Shown in pieces: positions 18,832 to 27,626 of a stretch of 64,000 nt of DNA. Numbering within the stretch: the stretch's first letter is position 1; each line of letters begins with the position of its first letter. A program made the position numbers and the translations under genes. The notes under the pieces were generated by a model that had not been told where the DNA came from, did not search any database, and saw nothing but the letters and a program-made list of their open reading frames with translations. The stretch comes from CAZJHD01 sp964545855 (GTDB lineage: Bacteria > Planctomycetota > UBA1135 > JACQFD01). The stretch is taken from assembly GCA_964545855.1 (NCBI GenBank), contig CAZJHD010000009.1, positions 1-64,000 of the forward strand. The letters run 5' to 3'.

Positions 18832-19818
18832 TCAGAGCCACCTCCGCCACCGGAAGAACAGGAGGATGCCGCCCGCCGCGAGGATCATTCCGACGAGGGT
18901 CACCCAGAAGGACGCCGGCTCGCTCGACCCCGGGATCGGCAGGTTCATGCCGAAGAAGCCCGTCAGCACCGAGAGGAAGCCACTCATCACGGCCACGACC
19001 GTGAGCGTCTTCATCACCTCGTTCATGCGGTTGTTCGTGAGCGCCAAGTGCGCGTCGCGGATCGAGTAGATGGCTTCGCGCTGGCTCTCCAGGCGGTCGT
19101 GGGTGCGCTGGATCTGGTCGTAGAGGTCGCGGAAGGCGAGCCGCGCCTTGGGCTTCACCAAGGGGTGCCCGTCGCGCGAGAGCGAGGAGACGACGTCGCG
19201 CATCGGGCGCGTGAAGCGCCAGACGTGCGTCACCTCGCGGCGCAGCCCGAGGATGCGCCCGAAGGCCGCCACGTCGTCCTCCTCCTCCACCTCGTCCTCG
19301 AGGAGCTCGATGCGGTGGTCGAACTCGTCGAGGAGACGCTCGTAGACGTCCGCGAGCTCGTCGAGGACCGCGTGCGCGGCGAACTCGATGCCGCGGCCGA
19401 TGGTCTGCTTCGGGTCGCGGATCATCCGCGAGAGCGCCGCGTCGACGCGCGGCGAGGACGTCGAGTGGAAGCTCACGAGGAGACGGCTGCGGAGGAAGAG
19501 CGCCACCGACTCCGACTCGTCGGGCGCCTCGCGGCGCGGCGCCGTGGCGACGACGAACAGATAGGCGGGCCGGTCGCCATCGGGGGCCACCTCCTCGACC
19601 TTCGGAGGATGGTTGCCGTTGGCGGCGTCCTCGAGGGAGAGCTCGTCGAAGTGGAGCGACCGGCGGATGAGGTCCACCTCCGGCGGAGCCGCGGCCTCGA
19701 TGTCGAGCCAGACGCGCTCCTTCCCTCCGGTCCAGCGCTGGATCGCCGCCTCCGCGGCGTCGAGACCCTCGACGAGCTCGAACGGACCGTCGAGCTGCTT
19801 GCTGACGACGCGGATCAA
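18832..19818 (-). CDS. corA: CorA-family divalent cation (Mg2+/Co2+) transporter
   Basis: A 328-residue CorA-type channel. A cytoplasmic alpha/beta N-terminal domain and long helices (through about residue 250) are followed by two C-terminal transmembrane helices with the selectivity motif GMN at 290-292 (FFGMNLPIPG). The chain ends in a basic RWRRW tail as in CorA. The first clear start is a TTG at 19818 that overlaps the stop of the Rieske gene (TTGA); an ATG at 19884 in the same frame would overlap that gene by 70 nt. The TTG gives the normal family length. Substrate within the CorA/ZntB group is not certain. Confidence 0.92.
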   Translation of the reverse strand: MIRVVSKQLDGPFELVEGLDAAEAAIQRWTGGKERVWLDIEAAAPPEVDLIRRSLHFDELSLEDAANGNHPPKVEEVAPDGDRPAYLFVVATAPRREAPDESESVALFLRSRLLVSFHSTSSPRVDAALSRMIRDPKQTIGRGIEFAAHAVLDELADVYERLLDEFDHRIELLEDEVEEEDDVAAFGRILGLRREVTHVWRFTRPMRDVVSSLSRDGHPLVKPKARLAFRDLYDQIQRTHDRLESQREAIYSIRDAHLALTNNRMNEVMKTLTVVAVMSGFLSVLTGFFGMNLPIPGSSEPASFWVTLVGMILAAGGILLFFRWRRWL

Positions 19819-20189
19819 CGGAGCCTCCGCGCCGGCGGCCCGTGGCCCCGACGGAGCAGATCGGCGACGACGGCCACGAGCCATCGCACGCGGATCCAGA
19901 CGAAGCCGTCGGCCGTGCGCACGGGATAGACGGGCACTCGCTGCGTCGGGAAGACCGTCGCCTGTCCGTCCTCGAGGCGGAACGTCCAGCCGTGCGACGG
20001 GCAGAGGGCGAGGCAGTCGTCGTGGAGGAATTCCGAGAGGAGGCTCCCCGCATGCGGGCAGATGGCGCCGAGCGCATGGAACCGGTCGCCCACGCGGTAG
20101 AGCGCGACGGGCGCGCCACGCACCTCCAGCACCGCTCCCTCGCCCGGCTCGAGTTCGTTCACGGCGATCGCCCGCGTCCAGCCGATCAT
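19815..20189 (-). CDS. Rieske [2Fe-2S] ferredoxin-like protein
   Basis: A 124-residue soluble Rieske protein. Cluster ligands are the Cys44/His46 pair in CPHAG and the Cys63/His66 pair in CPSHGW. Length and layout fit stand-alone ferredoxins of the NirD or dioxygenase-ferredoxin type, not the membrane Rieske of cytochrome bc1. It is the middle of three genes that overlap by 4 nt at each junction (small membrane protein, Rieske, CorA), so it is co-translated with them. The C-terminal tail is basic and hydrophobic. Its electron partner is unknown; the reductase at 16919-17698 is a candidate. Confidence 0.9.
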   Translation of the reverse strand: MIGWTRAIAVNELEPGEGAVLEVRGAPVALYRVGDRFHALGAICPHAGSLLSEFLHDDCLALCPSHGWTFRLEDGQATVFPTQRVPVYPVRTADGFVWIRVRWLVAVVADLLRRGHGPPARRLR

Positions 20190-20494
20190 CGCCGCTCCCT
20201 CCGGGCGCCCGGATCGAAGGGCGGCATCGTCGTCCTCGGCGTGCCGTGCGCCTCGATCTCCTCGCGCTCGCGGAGTCGACGCTCGAGCGACTCGATCCGC
20301 TCCCGGTGCCGGCGCACGGAGTTCTCGAGCGCGTAGGCGAGGACGAGGAAGCCCGCCATGGGCGGAACGAGGAAGACGTAGAAGCCCTCGGGGAACCCGC
20401 GCACGGCGCCCCAGACGAGCGGGATCGAGACGAGCAGCGCCGTCACCACGAAGGCGTTCCGCAGGTAGCGCTTCTCGTCGTTCTCGGGACGCAT
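20186..20494 (-). CDS. small membrane protein with two helices and a coiled-coil tail
   Basis: A 102-residue protein of no recognised family. Two hydrophobic segments (about residues 15-32 and 37-55) are followed by a charged helix that reads as a coiled coil (VRRHRERIESLERRLRERE). Its stop overlaps the Rieske start by 4 nt. Size and topology resemble small accessory proteins, but nothing more specific can be said. Confidence 0.7.
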   Translation of the reverse strand: MRPENDEKRYLRNAFVVTALLVSIPLVWGAVRGFPEGFYVFLVPPMAGFLVLAYALENSVRRHRERIESLERRLREREEIEAHGTPRTTMPPFDPGARRERR

Positions 20495-20501
20495 GGCGCG
20501 A

Positions 20502-21140
20502 TCAGCTCCCGCTCGCCGCGGCGAGTACGCGGTCGGCGAATCGCGCGACCGCGTCGCCGACCTCGGCAGCGCGGCCCTCGAAGAAGTGGCCCGAAGCCGG
20601 GATCGCGACGACCTCGGCGGACGGGAGCGATGCGACGACGCGCTCCACCTCCTGGGGAGATCCGAACGTGTCGTGGCTCCCCTGCACGATGAGGAGGGGT
20701 TTCGCGAAGCGGGCGACGAACGCCGTGTCGAAGATCCGAACGGGCATCCCGATCGCGGCGCAGCCGGCGACGCGCGCGTCGTCCATCCCGGCTCGGAGCG
20801 CCATCACGCTGCCGAAGGAGTAGCCCGCCGCCAGGAGCCGCCCGTGGCCGCGCGCCGCGAGAGCGTCGAGGGCGGCGCGGTAGTCGTCCTGCTCCCCGCG
20901 TCCCTCGTCGTGGACGCCCGCGCTCGCGCCGACGCCGCGGAAGTTGAAGCGCACGACGTCGAATCCAGCGGCCGCGAGCGCCTTCGCCGTCCGGAAGACG
21001 ACGGTGTTGTGGAGCGTCCCGCCGCGGAGCGGATGCGGATGCGCGACGACGGCGCCTCCACGCGCAGGCGCGCGCTCCGAGGGATCGAGGAGGGCCTCCA
21101 GCCTCCCGGCGGGGCCGACGAGGTCGAGAGCGACGCTCAA
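20502..21140 (-). CDS. alpha/beta hydrolase (dienelactone hydrolase/KANL3-like)
   Basis: A 212-residue alpha/beta hydrolase. The family start block VVAHPHPLRGGTLHN is followed by FRGVGASAG, the nucleophile elbow GYSFGS with Ser108, Asp157 in QGSHDTFG and His185 in ASGHFF, which make up a full catalytic triad. It resembles the small bacterial hydrolases annotated as dienelactone hydrolase-like; the substrate is unknown. The first plausible start is TTG at 21140, which overlaps the previous gene stop as TTGA, so the two genes are translationally coupled. The GSS end lies 7 nt before the next gene on this strand. Confidence 0.9.
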   Translation of the reverse strand: MSVALDLVGPAGRLEALLDPSERAPARGGAVVAHPHPLRGGTLHNTVVFRTAKALAAAGFDVVRFNFRGVGASAGVHDEGRGEQDDYRAALDALAARGHGRLLAAGYSFGSVMALRAGMDDARVAGCAAIGMPVRIFDTAFVARFAKPLLIVQGSHDTFGSPQEVERVVASLPSAEVVAIPASGHFFEGRAAEVGDAVARFADRVLAAASGS

Positions 21141-21676
21141 CGGTCGTCCGGAAGGGGCACGGGAGCCGCGATCACCGCCGAGCGCCGCGCGAACTCGAGC
21201 GCGTCGCGATTGCCCCTCTGGATGCGCAGCCGCTGGCCGATCTCCGGCGCGCCGAAGAACCGGATCACGCGCTCCTCCGTGTTCCCCGTGACGTCGCGAT
21301 TCAGGTCGCCGAAGTCGCCGCTCGTGAAACCCCAGAGGCTCACGAGCCGGAGGCGATTCAGCTCCGTCACGGTGTACTTCTTCGTCGAGCCCTGGAAGAC
21401 GTAGACGTCGTCCTTGGTGATCGGGTCTCGCGTCACGACGACGACGTTGATCGAGATCGAGCCGTCGTGCACGAGCATGTACCCGCTCGCGCGCAGGAGC
21501 GGATCGATCGTCGGGTTCTCGCAGGCGGTGATCTCCCAGAGCCCCTGGATCTCGCGCTCGATGCGCTCGCGCTCGCTCTCGGCCGGCGTCTTCGGCTTCT
21601 GCGCGGGCCGGAGATCCTGCGCCGGGACGAGGAGCGGGCAGAGGACGGCGAGTCCGAAGATGCGACCGAGGCTCAT
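21137..21676 (-). CDS. secreted hypothetical protein
   Basis: A 179-residue protein of unknown function. The ATG at 21676 places a hydrophobic signal segment (SLGRIFGLAVLCPLLVPAQ) at the N-terminus, so it is likely exported. The mature part begins with a charged helix (AESERERIEREIQGLWEIT), and continues as beta-rich sequence with a KKYTVTELNRLRL block. Small proteins with an IQGLWE opening are often lipocalin-like, but I cannot confirm that. It is the first of two overlapping genes, coupled to the alpha/beta hydrolase. Confidence 0.75.
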   Translation of the reverse strand: MSLGRIFGLAVLCPLLVPAQDLRPAQKPKTPAESERERIEREIQGLWEITACENPTIDPLLRASGYMLVHDGSISINVVVVTRDPITKDDVYVFQGSTKKYTVTELNRLRLVSLWGFTSGDFGDLNRDVTGNTEERVIRFFGAPEIGQRLRIQRGNRDALEFARRSAVIAAPVPLPDDR

Positions 21677-21830
21677 GGTGCGGCGCTCCGGAGCCCCACA
21701 TGGGCTCGGTCGGGCCATTCCACGGACCGGGAGGAGTCATTTCCAGGGAGCCGGCGAATCCCCGCGGGCCGCGGCGCCCCGGGAAACTGCGCCGCGCCCG
21801 GTCTCGGACGGGATCGTAGGATCGCCCCCG

Positions 21831-24704
21831 ATGGGAATCGCCTTCGCGCTCGCGGTCGTCACCTGCATCCATGCTCCCGGAGAGCCCGTGCGGGCGCGCC
21901 TCGCGGCCGCACCGGAGGTCGTCGCTCCGGGCGGCCAGCTCCGGCTCACGGTCGCCCTGGAGATCGAGCCCGGCTGGCACGTCTACTCCCACGATTTCGA
22001 GGGGATCGGCAACGCGACGCGGATCGAGGCGACGCTCCCCGAGGGATTCCGTCTCCGCGGCTTCGAGTGGCCGGCGTCCCATCGCAGCGAGTCCTTCGGC
22101 ATCGAGGCCGACGTCCACGAGGGCACGCTGCTGGTGCCCGCGACGGTCGACGTGGATCCCGGCGTCGCGCCGGGCCGGCACGAGATCCGCGTCCGTGCGA
22201 GCTGGCAGGCCTGCGCGAAGGTCTGCATCGACGGAGGAGCCGAGCTGGCGACGGTCGTCGAGGTGCGGGCGGCGGCGCCACTCGCGGCAGCGCCCTCGCA
22301 GGGCGACGCCGTTCTCGCCGCCCGCGCCGAGAGCGCGCCCCGCTCCTACGGGCAGACCCTCGGCATCGAGGCGAGCCTCTCGCGGTCGTCCCTCGCGCCC
22401 GGCGACGAGGCGGAGGTGCACCTGCGCCTCTCCTTCCGCAAGCCCGGGTGGCACGTCTACGCGCCGTCCTCGCCGAAGTCGATCGGCATCCCGCTCTCGA
22501 TCGCTGCCGACGGCTTCGATCTCGTCGGCGCGATCGAGGGGCCGGCGCCGCACGAGATGGCCGACCCGGCGACGGGCGACCCCATCCAGGTCTACGAGGA
22601 GGATGTCGAGCTGCGCCAGCGCGTGCGCCTGCGCGCGAAGGACGGCGAGGAGCCGAGCCTCACGGTCTCGCTGATGGCCTGCGACGCGTCGAGCTGCCTC
22701 CCACCGGGACGCTTCGTCTTCGCGTTCCCCATCGCCATCGCCGCGGCCCCGCCGGGTGCGGAGCCGGCCGGCGGCGTTCCCGCCGTCGCCGCCGCCGAAG
22801 CGAAGCTCCTGAAGAAGCCGGCGTCCCCTGAGTACGACCGCACGCTCGCCGTGTCGATGCAGCTCGTGCCGGAGGCGCTCGCACCGGGACAGGAGGGAGA
22901 GCTCCGCCTCGGTCTCTCGTTCCTTCGCTTCGGATGGCACGTCTACGCGCCGGGCTCGCCGAAGGACCTCGGCGAGCCGCTCTCCGTCGCCGCCGAGGGC
23001 CTGGAGCTCCTGGGGGGCCTCGAGGGGTTCACCACTCACGAGGCGGAGGATCCCGCCGGTCGGGGCACGGTGCTCCTCCTCGAGGAGGACGGCACTCTGC
23101 GCCAGCGCGTGCGGCGCCCCGCGAACGCCTCGGGCGCCGAGGCGCGCGTCACCGTCACGGCCATGGCCTGCGACGAGGACTCCTGCCTGCCGCGCGGCGA
23201 CTGGGTCTTCGCTCTCGCGCTCCCCGACGCGGGGACGGCGCCCGCGGGCGGCGTCGATGGCGGAAGCGCCGCCGGCACGACGGGCCAGGGCGCGCGTCCG
23301 GTCGCGCCGTCGAACGGCGGCGACGGGGTCGCGGCGGCGACGGACTCCCCGTCGCGCGACCTGCGCTCGCTCTCCTGGCTCGAGTTCCTCCTCGCCGCCG
23401 CGGCGGGCGGGCTGCTCTCGCTGCTGACGCCCTGCGCCTTCCCGATGGTGCCGATCACGGTCTCCTTCTTCAGCAAGCGGTCCGGCGGCCGGCGCAGCCG
23501 GACGCTCGGCCTCGCGACCGTCTACGGCCTCGGCATCGTCTTCACCTTCACGCTCATCGGCGTCGTCGTGTCGGCGCTCTTCGGCGCCACGGGCCTGAAT
23601 CGCTTCGCGACCAATCCCTGGGCGAACCTCGGCCTCGGCGCCGTCTTCGTCGTGCTGGGACTTTCGCTGCTCGGTCTCTTCCAGATCGCGGCCCCCGTCG
23701 GCCTCGTGAACAGGGTGGAGCAGGCGAAGTCGGGCGCCCGCGGCGACGTGAGCCTCGTGCTGCTCATGTCGATCGCGTTCACGCTCGCGACGTTCACGTG
23801 CACGGTCCCCTTCGTGGCGGGCGTCCTCGCGCTCGCCGCCCAGGGCGAAGCCTGGCGGTCGGTCGTCGGAATGCTCGCCTACTCGGCCACCTTCGCGGCG
23901 CCCTTCTTCCTCCTGGCGCTCTTCCCCGCCTTCCTCCAGAGGATGCCGCGCGGCGGAGCGTGGCTCGAGGTGGTGAAGGTCTCGATGGGGTTCGTCGAGA
24001 TCGCGGCGGCGCTGAAGTTCCTGTCGAACGCCGACATCGCGTGGGATCTGCAGATCCTGACTCGCTCGGTGTTCCTCGTGACGTGGATCGCGCTCTTCGG
24101 TGCGCTCGCGCTCTACCTCTTCGGCATCCTCCGCATGATCGGCGCCGAGGGCGAGGTGGGCGCGATCCGCGCCCTCTTCGGCGTCTTCGCCGTGGCCTCG
24201 GCGCTCTACCTCGTGCCGGGCCTCTTCGGCGCGCGCTACGGCTTCCTCGAGGGGTTCCTGCCGCCCCCCGGCTACGGCGGGAGCGCCGGCATCGCGTCCG
24301 TCGGCGGCTCGGGAGGATCCGAGCGCGCGCCGCTCGTCGCGTGGATCCGCGACGTCGACGAGGGATTCTCGATCGCGCGCGAGAAGAACCAGCGCCTGCT
24401 GCTCGACTTCACCGGCTTCCAGTGAAGCAACTGCAGACTGATGGAACAGTCCCTGTTCCCTCTTCCGGCCGTGCAGTCGGAGTTCGAGAAGTTCGTGAGG
24501 GTGGAGCTCTTCCTCGACGCGAAGACTCCCGAGGCCGAGGTGCGGCGCTCGGAGCGCAACATCGAGTTCCAGTGGGAACTCTTCGGCCACAACGAGATGC
24601 CCTTCTACGCGATCCTGGAGCCCGACGGCCGCACGGTGATCGCGACCCAGAGCTTCACGCAGTCGAGCGCGGAGTTCCTGGCGTTCCTGCGGAAGGGATC
24701 CTGA
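21831..24704 (+). CDS. DsbD-like transmembrane thiol-disulfide reductase, probable selenoprotein (Sec865)
   Basis: Read through the in-frame TGA at 24423-24425, this is a 957-residue DsbD-family protein moving electrons from the cytoplasm to extracytoplasmic thiols. Three N-terminal DsbD-alpha-like domains follow each other (about residues 20-140, 160-300, 335-470), each with a cysteine pair (QACAKVC, ACDASSC, ACDEDSC). The multi-helix core (about 510-800) has LTPCAFPMVP and FTCTVPF cysteines. After a Gly-rich linker comes the thioredoxin-fold domain: LLLDFTGFQ, then TGA, then SNCRLMEQSLFP. Relatives read FTGxxCxNCRxME there, so the TGA occupies the first Cys of CxxC. The frame continues without further stops for 93 codons and ends in a good DsbD C-terminus. 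Without recoding the protein would lose its whole thioredoxin domain. Its 3' end overlaps the FTR1 gene by 50 nt. Confidence 0.88.
24423..24457 (+). promoter_or_regulatory. selenocysteine TGA codon and candidate bacterial SECIS hairpin
   Basis: The TGA is followed by a possible stem: GACTG (24436-24440), loop ATGGAA, CAGTC (24447-24451), with a lower AAC/GTT closure (24429-24431 and 24455-24457). The loop has GG, as bacterial SECIS loops often do, and sits about 15 nt past the TGA, just at the near limit of known elements. A competing hairpin, GGAACAG/CTGTTCC with loop TCC (24443-24459), is stronger by eye but lacks a loop G. Which one forms needs a folding calculation. Confidence 0.5.
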
Positions 24705-26724
24705 CGCCCACAGCTCCGCCGCCGGAACCCGCGCCGCCGCTGGACCCCGCACCGGCGCCGGCCCGCTGCAGCCGCGCGTCGATCCAGAGGCCGAGGGCGA
24801 TCCCGACGACGAAGACCGCCTGCGTCGCGAGCGACAGGGCGTCCGGGTAGACACCGAGCCAGTCGATCCGCACGAAGGCGATCGGCCGTGGATCGAGCAC
24901 TCCGGCCTCGACGAGCGCGTGGATCCCCTTCCCCGCGAAGACGAAGGCGAGGGCGTACATGAGAGCGCCCGACACGGCGAAGAAGCGCGCGATCGGGAGA
25001 CGCCGGCTGAGCTGGAAGATGGCGGCGATGGCGACCACGAGCACGACGGCGCCGGCCGCGAAGCCCGACACGATCGCGAGCCCCGAGCCGGCCCCGCCCT
25101 CGGACCAGAGGGCCTGGAAGAAGAGCACCGTCTCGAAGGCCTCTCGGTAGACGGCGAGGAACGCGAGGCCGAAGAGCGCCCCGCGTCCCTTCGAGCCGAT
25201 CGCCTCGAGCACCTGGCGCCGGAGCAGGTCGGCCCAGCGACGCGCCGCGGAGCGCGAGATGACCCAATAGCTCGTGTAGGCGAGCACGGCGGCCGCGAGC
25301 AGCGCCACGACGCCTTCCACCACCTCGCGCTGCGCCGTCGTGACGCCCACGATCGTCTGCGCGGCCCACCACGTGAGCGCGCCCGCGACGAGCGCGCCGA
25401 TCCATCCGAGGTGCACCGTGCGCACGGCGCTCCGCTGCCCCGCCTTGCGCAGGAGCGCGAGCATCGCCGCCACGAGGAGCGCGGCCTCGATCCCCTCCCG
25501 GAGGACGATGAGCGCCGCGCCCCCGAAGAGGAACCAGGGAGCGCCGCCCTTCCCGGCGAGGAGCGCCTCGGCGGCTGCGAGTTCACGGTCGGCCCGCTCG
25601 GCGCGGACGGCGAAGGCCGCCGGAGGTGCGCCCTCGCTCGCGGCGCTCCGCAGCCGCAGGAAGGCCTCCTCGATCCGTTCGACACTCGCGCCGGAGACGG
25701 CGCGCAGACGCGCCTCGACCGGCTCCACGTGCTCGAGGTAGGCGTCGAGGACCGCGCGCCGCGCGGCCGTCGCGTCGCCCGCCCGATACCGGTCCGTCGC
25801 CGTCGCGAGCAGCGTGCGCGCCGACGCGATCGGGCCTTCGCCCTCCGCGGCCTCGAAAGGAGCGCGCCGTCGCAGCCATGCGAGATCCGACGCGCGCGCC
25901 GCGACGGACCGACCGACGAGCGCGAGGCGCGCCTCGAGCTCGGCGTCCGTGGAGCCGGAGATCTCCGCCAGGGAGAGGCGCGGAAGACCCGCGGGCCGCA
26001 CGCCGCCTTCGGGCTCGGCATGCCGCAGCGCGAGGACGTGGAACGCGAGATCCCAGCGGTCGCGCGCCGGCAGCGCGTCGAAGGACGCCATGGCCGTTCC
26101 CGCGAGGCCGAAGGTCGACACGTTGAAGGCGCGGTAGGGAGACAGCGAGGCGGCCGCCTTCTCGCCGAGGAAGCTGAGGGGCGGCGGATCGAGCTCCTTC
26201 GCGCGCTGCGTGTCGGCGGCTCCCGTCTCGCCATGGCAGACGGCGCAGCTCGCGACGTAGAGCGCACGCCCGTTCTCCGCCGACGGTGGCCCGTTCGGAA
26301 CGAGGCGCACGTCGAACCGGTCGAGGGCCAGCGCGCGCGCCGCCCGCGTCGCCGCGGCGACGTCCGCCTCCGGGGCGCGGTCGAGGATGCGGCGCTCCAC
26401 GACGCGCAGGCTCTCCACCAGCTGCGGGTGACGCTCCTGCGCCAGCTCGCGTCCGAGCTCGAGGGCGTCGGCCGCGAAGACCTTCTGCTCCTCGTACTCG
26501 AGCTCGCTCACGACGACGCCCGCCTCGACGGCGCCTCCGTAGTCGGCCGCGAGGTAGTCGAGGAGCCCCACGAGCCGGTGGACGTCCTTCTCGACGGCCA
26601 TCTCGAGGGCGCCGTCGCCGACCCCGCGGCCGACTCCGGGCCGCGGCTCGTCGCCCGGGGCCGGGGCCGCGGAGGCTCCCAGGGCGATCGCGGCGACGCA
26701 TGCGATTCCGAGAATGATTCTCAA
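24655..26724 (-). CDS. cytochrome c-FTR1 fusion iron permease
   Basis: A 689-residue fusion. A signal peptide is followed by a c-type cytochrome domain with heme motif CAVCH (Cys160, Cys163, His164), a helical linker, and a C-terminal seven-helix FTR1 iron permease domain. Both REXXE iron-binding motifs are present: REGIE at 409-413 and REAFE at 527-531. Fe2+ is probably oxidised by the heme domain and passed to the permease as Fe3+, as for the ferroxidase/FTR1 pair; that is inference from the family. The best start is TTG at 26724, which gives a proper signal sequence (RIILGIACVAAIALGASA). The 3' end overlaps the selenoprotein gene on the opposite strand by 50 nt. The tail is Gly/Ala-rich. 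Confidence 0.92.
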   Translation of the reverse strand: MRIILGIACVAAIALGASAAPAPGDEPRPGVGRGVGDGALEMAVEKDVHRLVGLLDYLAADYGGAVEAGVVVSELEYEEQKVFAADALELGRELAQERHPQLVESLRVVERRILDRAPEADVAAATRAARALALDRFDVRLVPNGPPSAENGRALYVASCAVCHGETGAADTQRAKELDPPPLSFLGEKAAASLSPYRAFNVSTFGLAGTAMASFDALPARDRWDLAFHVLALRHAEPEGGVRPAGLPRLSLAEISGSTDAELEARLALVGRSVAARASDLAWLRRRAPFEAAEGEGPIASARTLLATATDRYRAGDATAARRAVLDAYLEHVEPVEARLRAVSGASVERIEEAFLRLRSAASEGAPPAAFAVRAERADRELAAAEALLAGKGGAPWFLFGGAALIVLREGIEAALLVAAMLALLRKAGQRSAVRTVHLGWIGALVAGALTWWAAQTIVGVTTAQREVVEGVVALLAAAVLAYTSYWVISRSAARRWADLLRRQVLEAIGSKGRGALFGLAFLAVYREAFETVLFFQALWSEGGAGSGLAIVSGFAAGAVVLVVAIAAIFQLSRRLPIARFFAVSGALMYALAFVFAGKGIHALVEAGVLDPRPIAFVRIDWLGVYPDALSLATQAVFVVGIALGLWIDARLQRAGAGAGSSGGAGSGGGAVGVRIPSAGTPGTPRSTA

Positions 26725-26835
26725 GATCGCGGAAGCGTACCCTGTCCATCGGATCGGCGAAAGCGCCCCCCGATCGGCGCGCGCCGGGCCACAATCGCGA
26801 AACCCCCCGAGCGATGGGGCCACGAGGAAACGGAA

Positions 26836-27528
26836 TTGTCGGACGGCAAGCGCAGCGCGGGTGAGGCGGCCGCCTCCTTCGTCGAGAGCGGCATGACGGT
26901 GGGCCTCGGCACGGGCTCCACGGCGGAGCATTTCCTCCGCAGGCTCGGCGAGCGGATCCGAGGCGAGGGGCTCCTGGTCCGCGGCGTCCCGACGTCGCGC
27001 GCGACGGAGGAGTCGGCAAGCCGCTTGGGGATTCCCCTCGTGTCGCTCGACGACGTCCGGTCGATCGACCTCACGGTGGACGGCGCCGACGAGATCGACG
27101 GCGCCTTCCACATGATCAAGGGAGGCGGAGGCGCGCTGCTGCGCGAGAAGGTCGTCGCGTCCCTCTCGCGCGTCGAGGTGATCGTCGTCGGCCCCGGGAA
27201 GGTCGTGAGCCGCCTCGGCTCGACCTTCGCGCTCCCCGTCGAGGTCGTCCCCTTCGCCCTCGGCCCCGTGCGCCGCGCCCTCGATCGCTACGGCACGGTG
27301 GTGCTGCGTCAGCGAGATGGCGGTCCTTGGGTCACGGACAACGGGAACTGGATCCTCGACGTCCGATTCGCGGGTGGGATCGAGTCGCCGCCGGAGCTGG
27401 AGTCGGCGCTCGATCGCATCCCCGGCGTCGTCGAGACGGGCCTCTTCGTGGGACTCGCGCACCGATTGGTGATCGGGAACGACGACGGCACCATCACGAC
27501 GCGCGACGCGCCGCGCTGCGGAGCGTGA
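26836..27528 (+). CDS. rpiA: ribose-5-phosphate isomerase A
   Basis: A 230-residue RpiA interconverting ribose 5-phosphate and ribulose 5-phosphate in the pentose phosphate pathway. Motifs: VGLGTGSTAEHFL (phosphate loop), DLTVDGADEID (catalytic Asp), and MIKGGGGALLREK (catalytic Lys and Glu). The start is a TTG at 26836, with GAGGA at 26824-26828 spaced 7 nt before it. No ATG in frame lies near. It is divergent from the FTR1 gene, 111 nt away, in the same region, so the two probably share an upstream control region. Confidence 0.97.
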   Translation: MSDGKRSAGEAAASFVESGMTVGLGTGSTAEHFLRRLGERIRGEGLLVRGVPTSRATEESASRLGIPLVSLDDVRSIDLTVDGADEIDGAFHMIKGGGGALLREKVVASLSRVEVIVVGPGKVVSRLGSTFALPVEVVPFALGPVRRALDRYGTVVLRQRDGGPWVTDNGNWILDVRFAGGIESPPELESALDRIPGVVETGLFVGLAHRLVIGNDDGTITTRDAPRCGA

Positions 27529-27626
27529 GCGGCGCCCGGAAGGCGCACCGGGCTCGCGAGGCGGCTCGCGCCGCTGACGATTTCTTGTCGCTGGGGCGCC
27601 GGTGTCGCGCGCTTCCGAGTGCATCC

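Noticed and set aside
24423..24425. TGA as an ordinary stop, with a separate small gene from the ATG at 24441
   Set aside because: The 87-residue ORF begins mid-motif and lacks the first part of the thioredoxin fold, while the upstream ORF ends just before CxxC. Together they give one complete DsbD. A frameshift is not needed, since the frame is the same.
20502..26267. A 1921-codon open frame on the minus strand across several genes
   Set aside because: Only its last 639 nt (20502-21140) are a real hydrolase gene. The rest is antisense to the DsbD gene or out of frame with FTR1 and is an effect of high GC with few stops. Its predicted product is low-complexity Arg/Ala/Gly.
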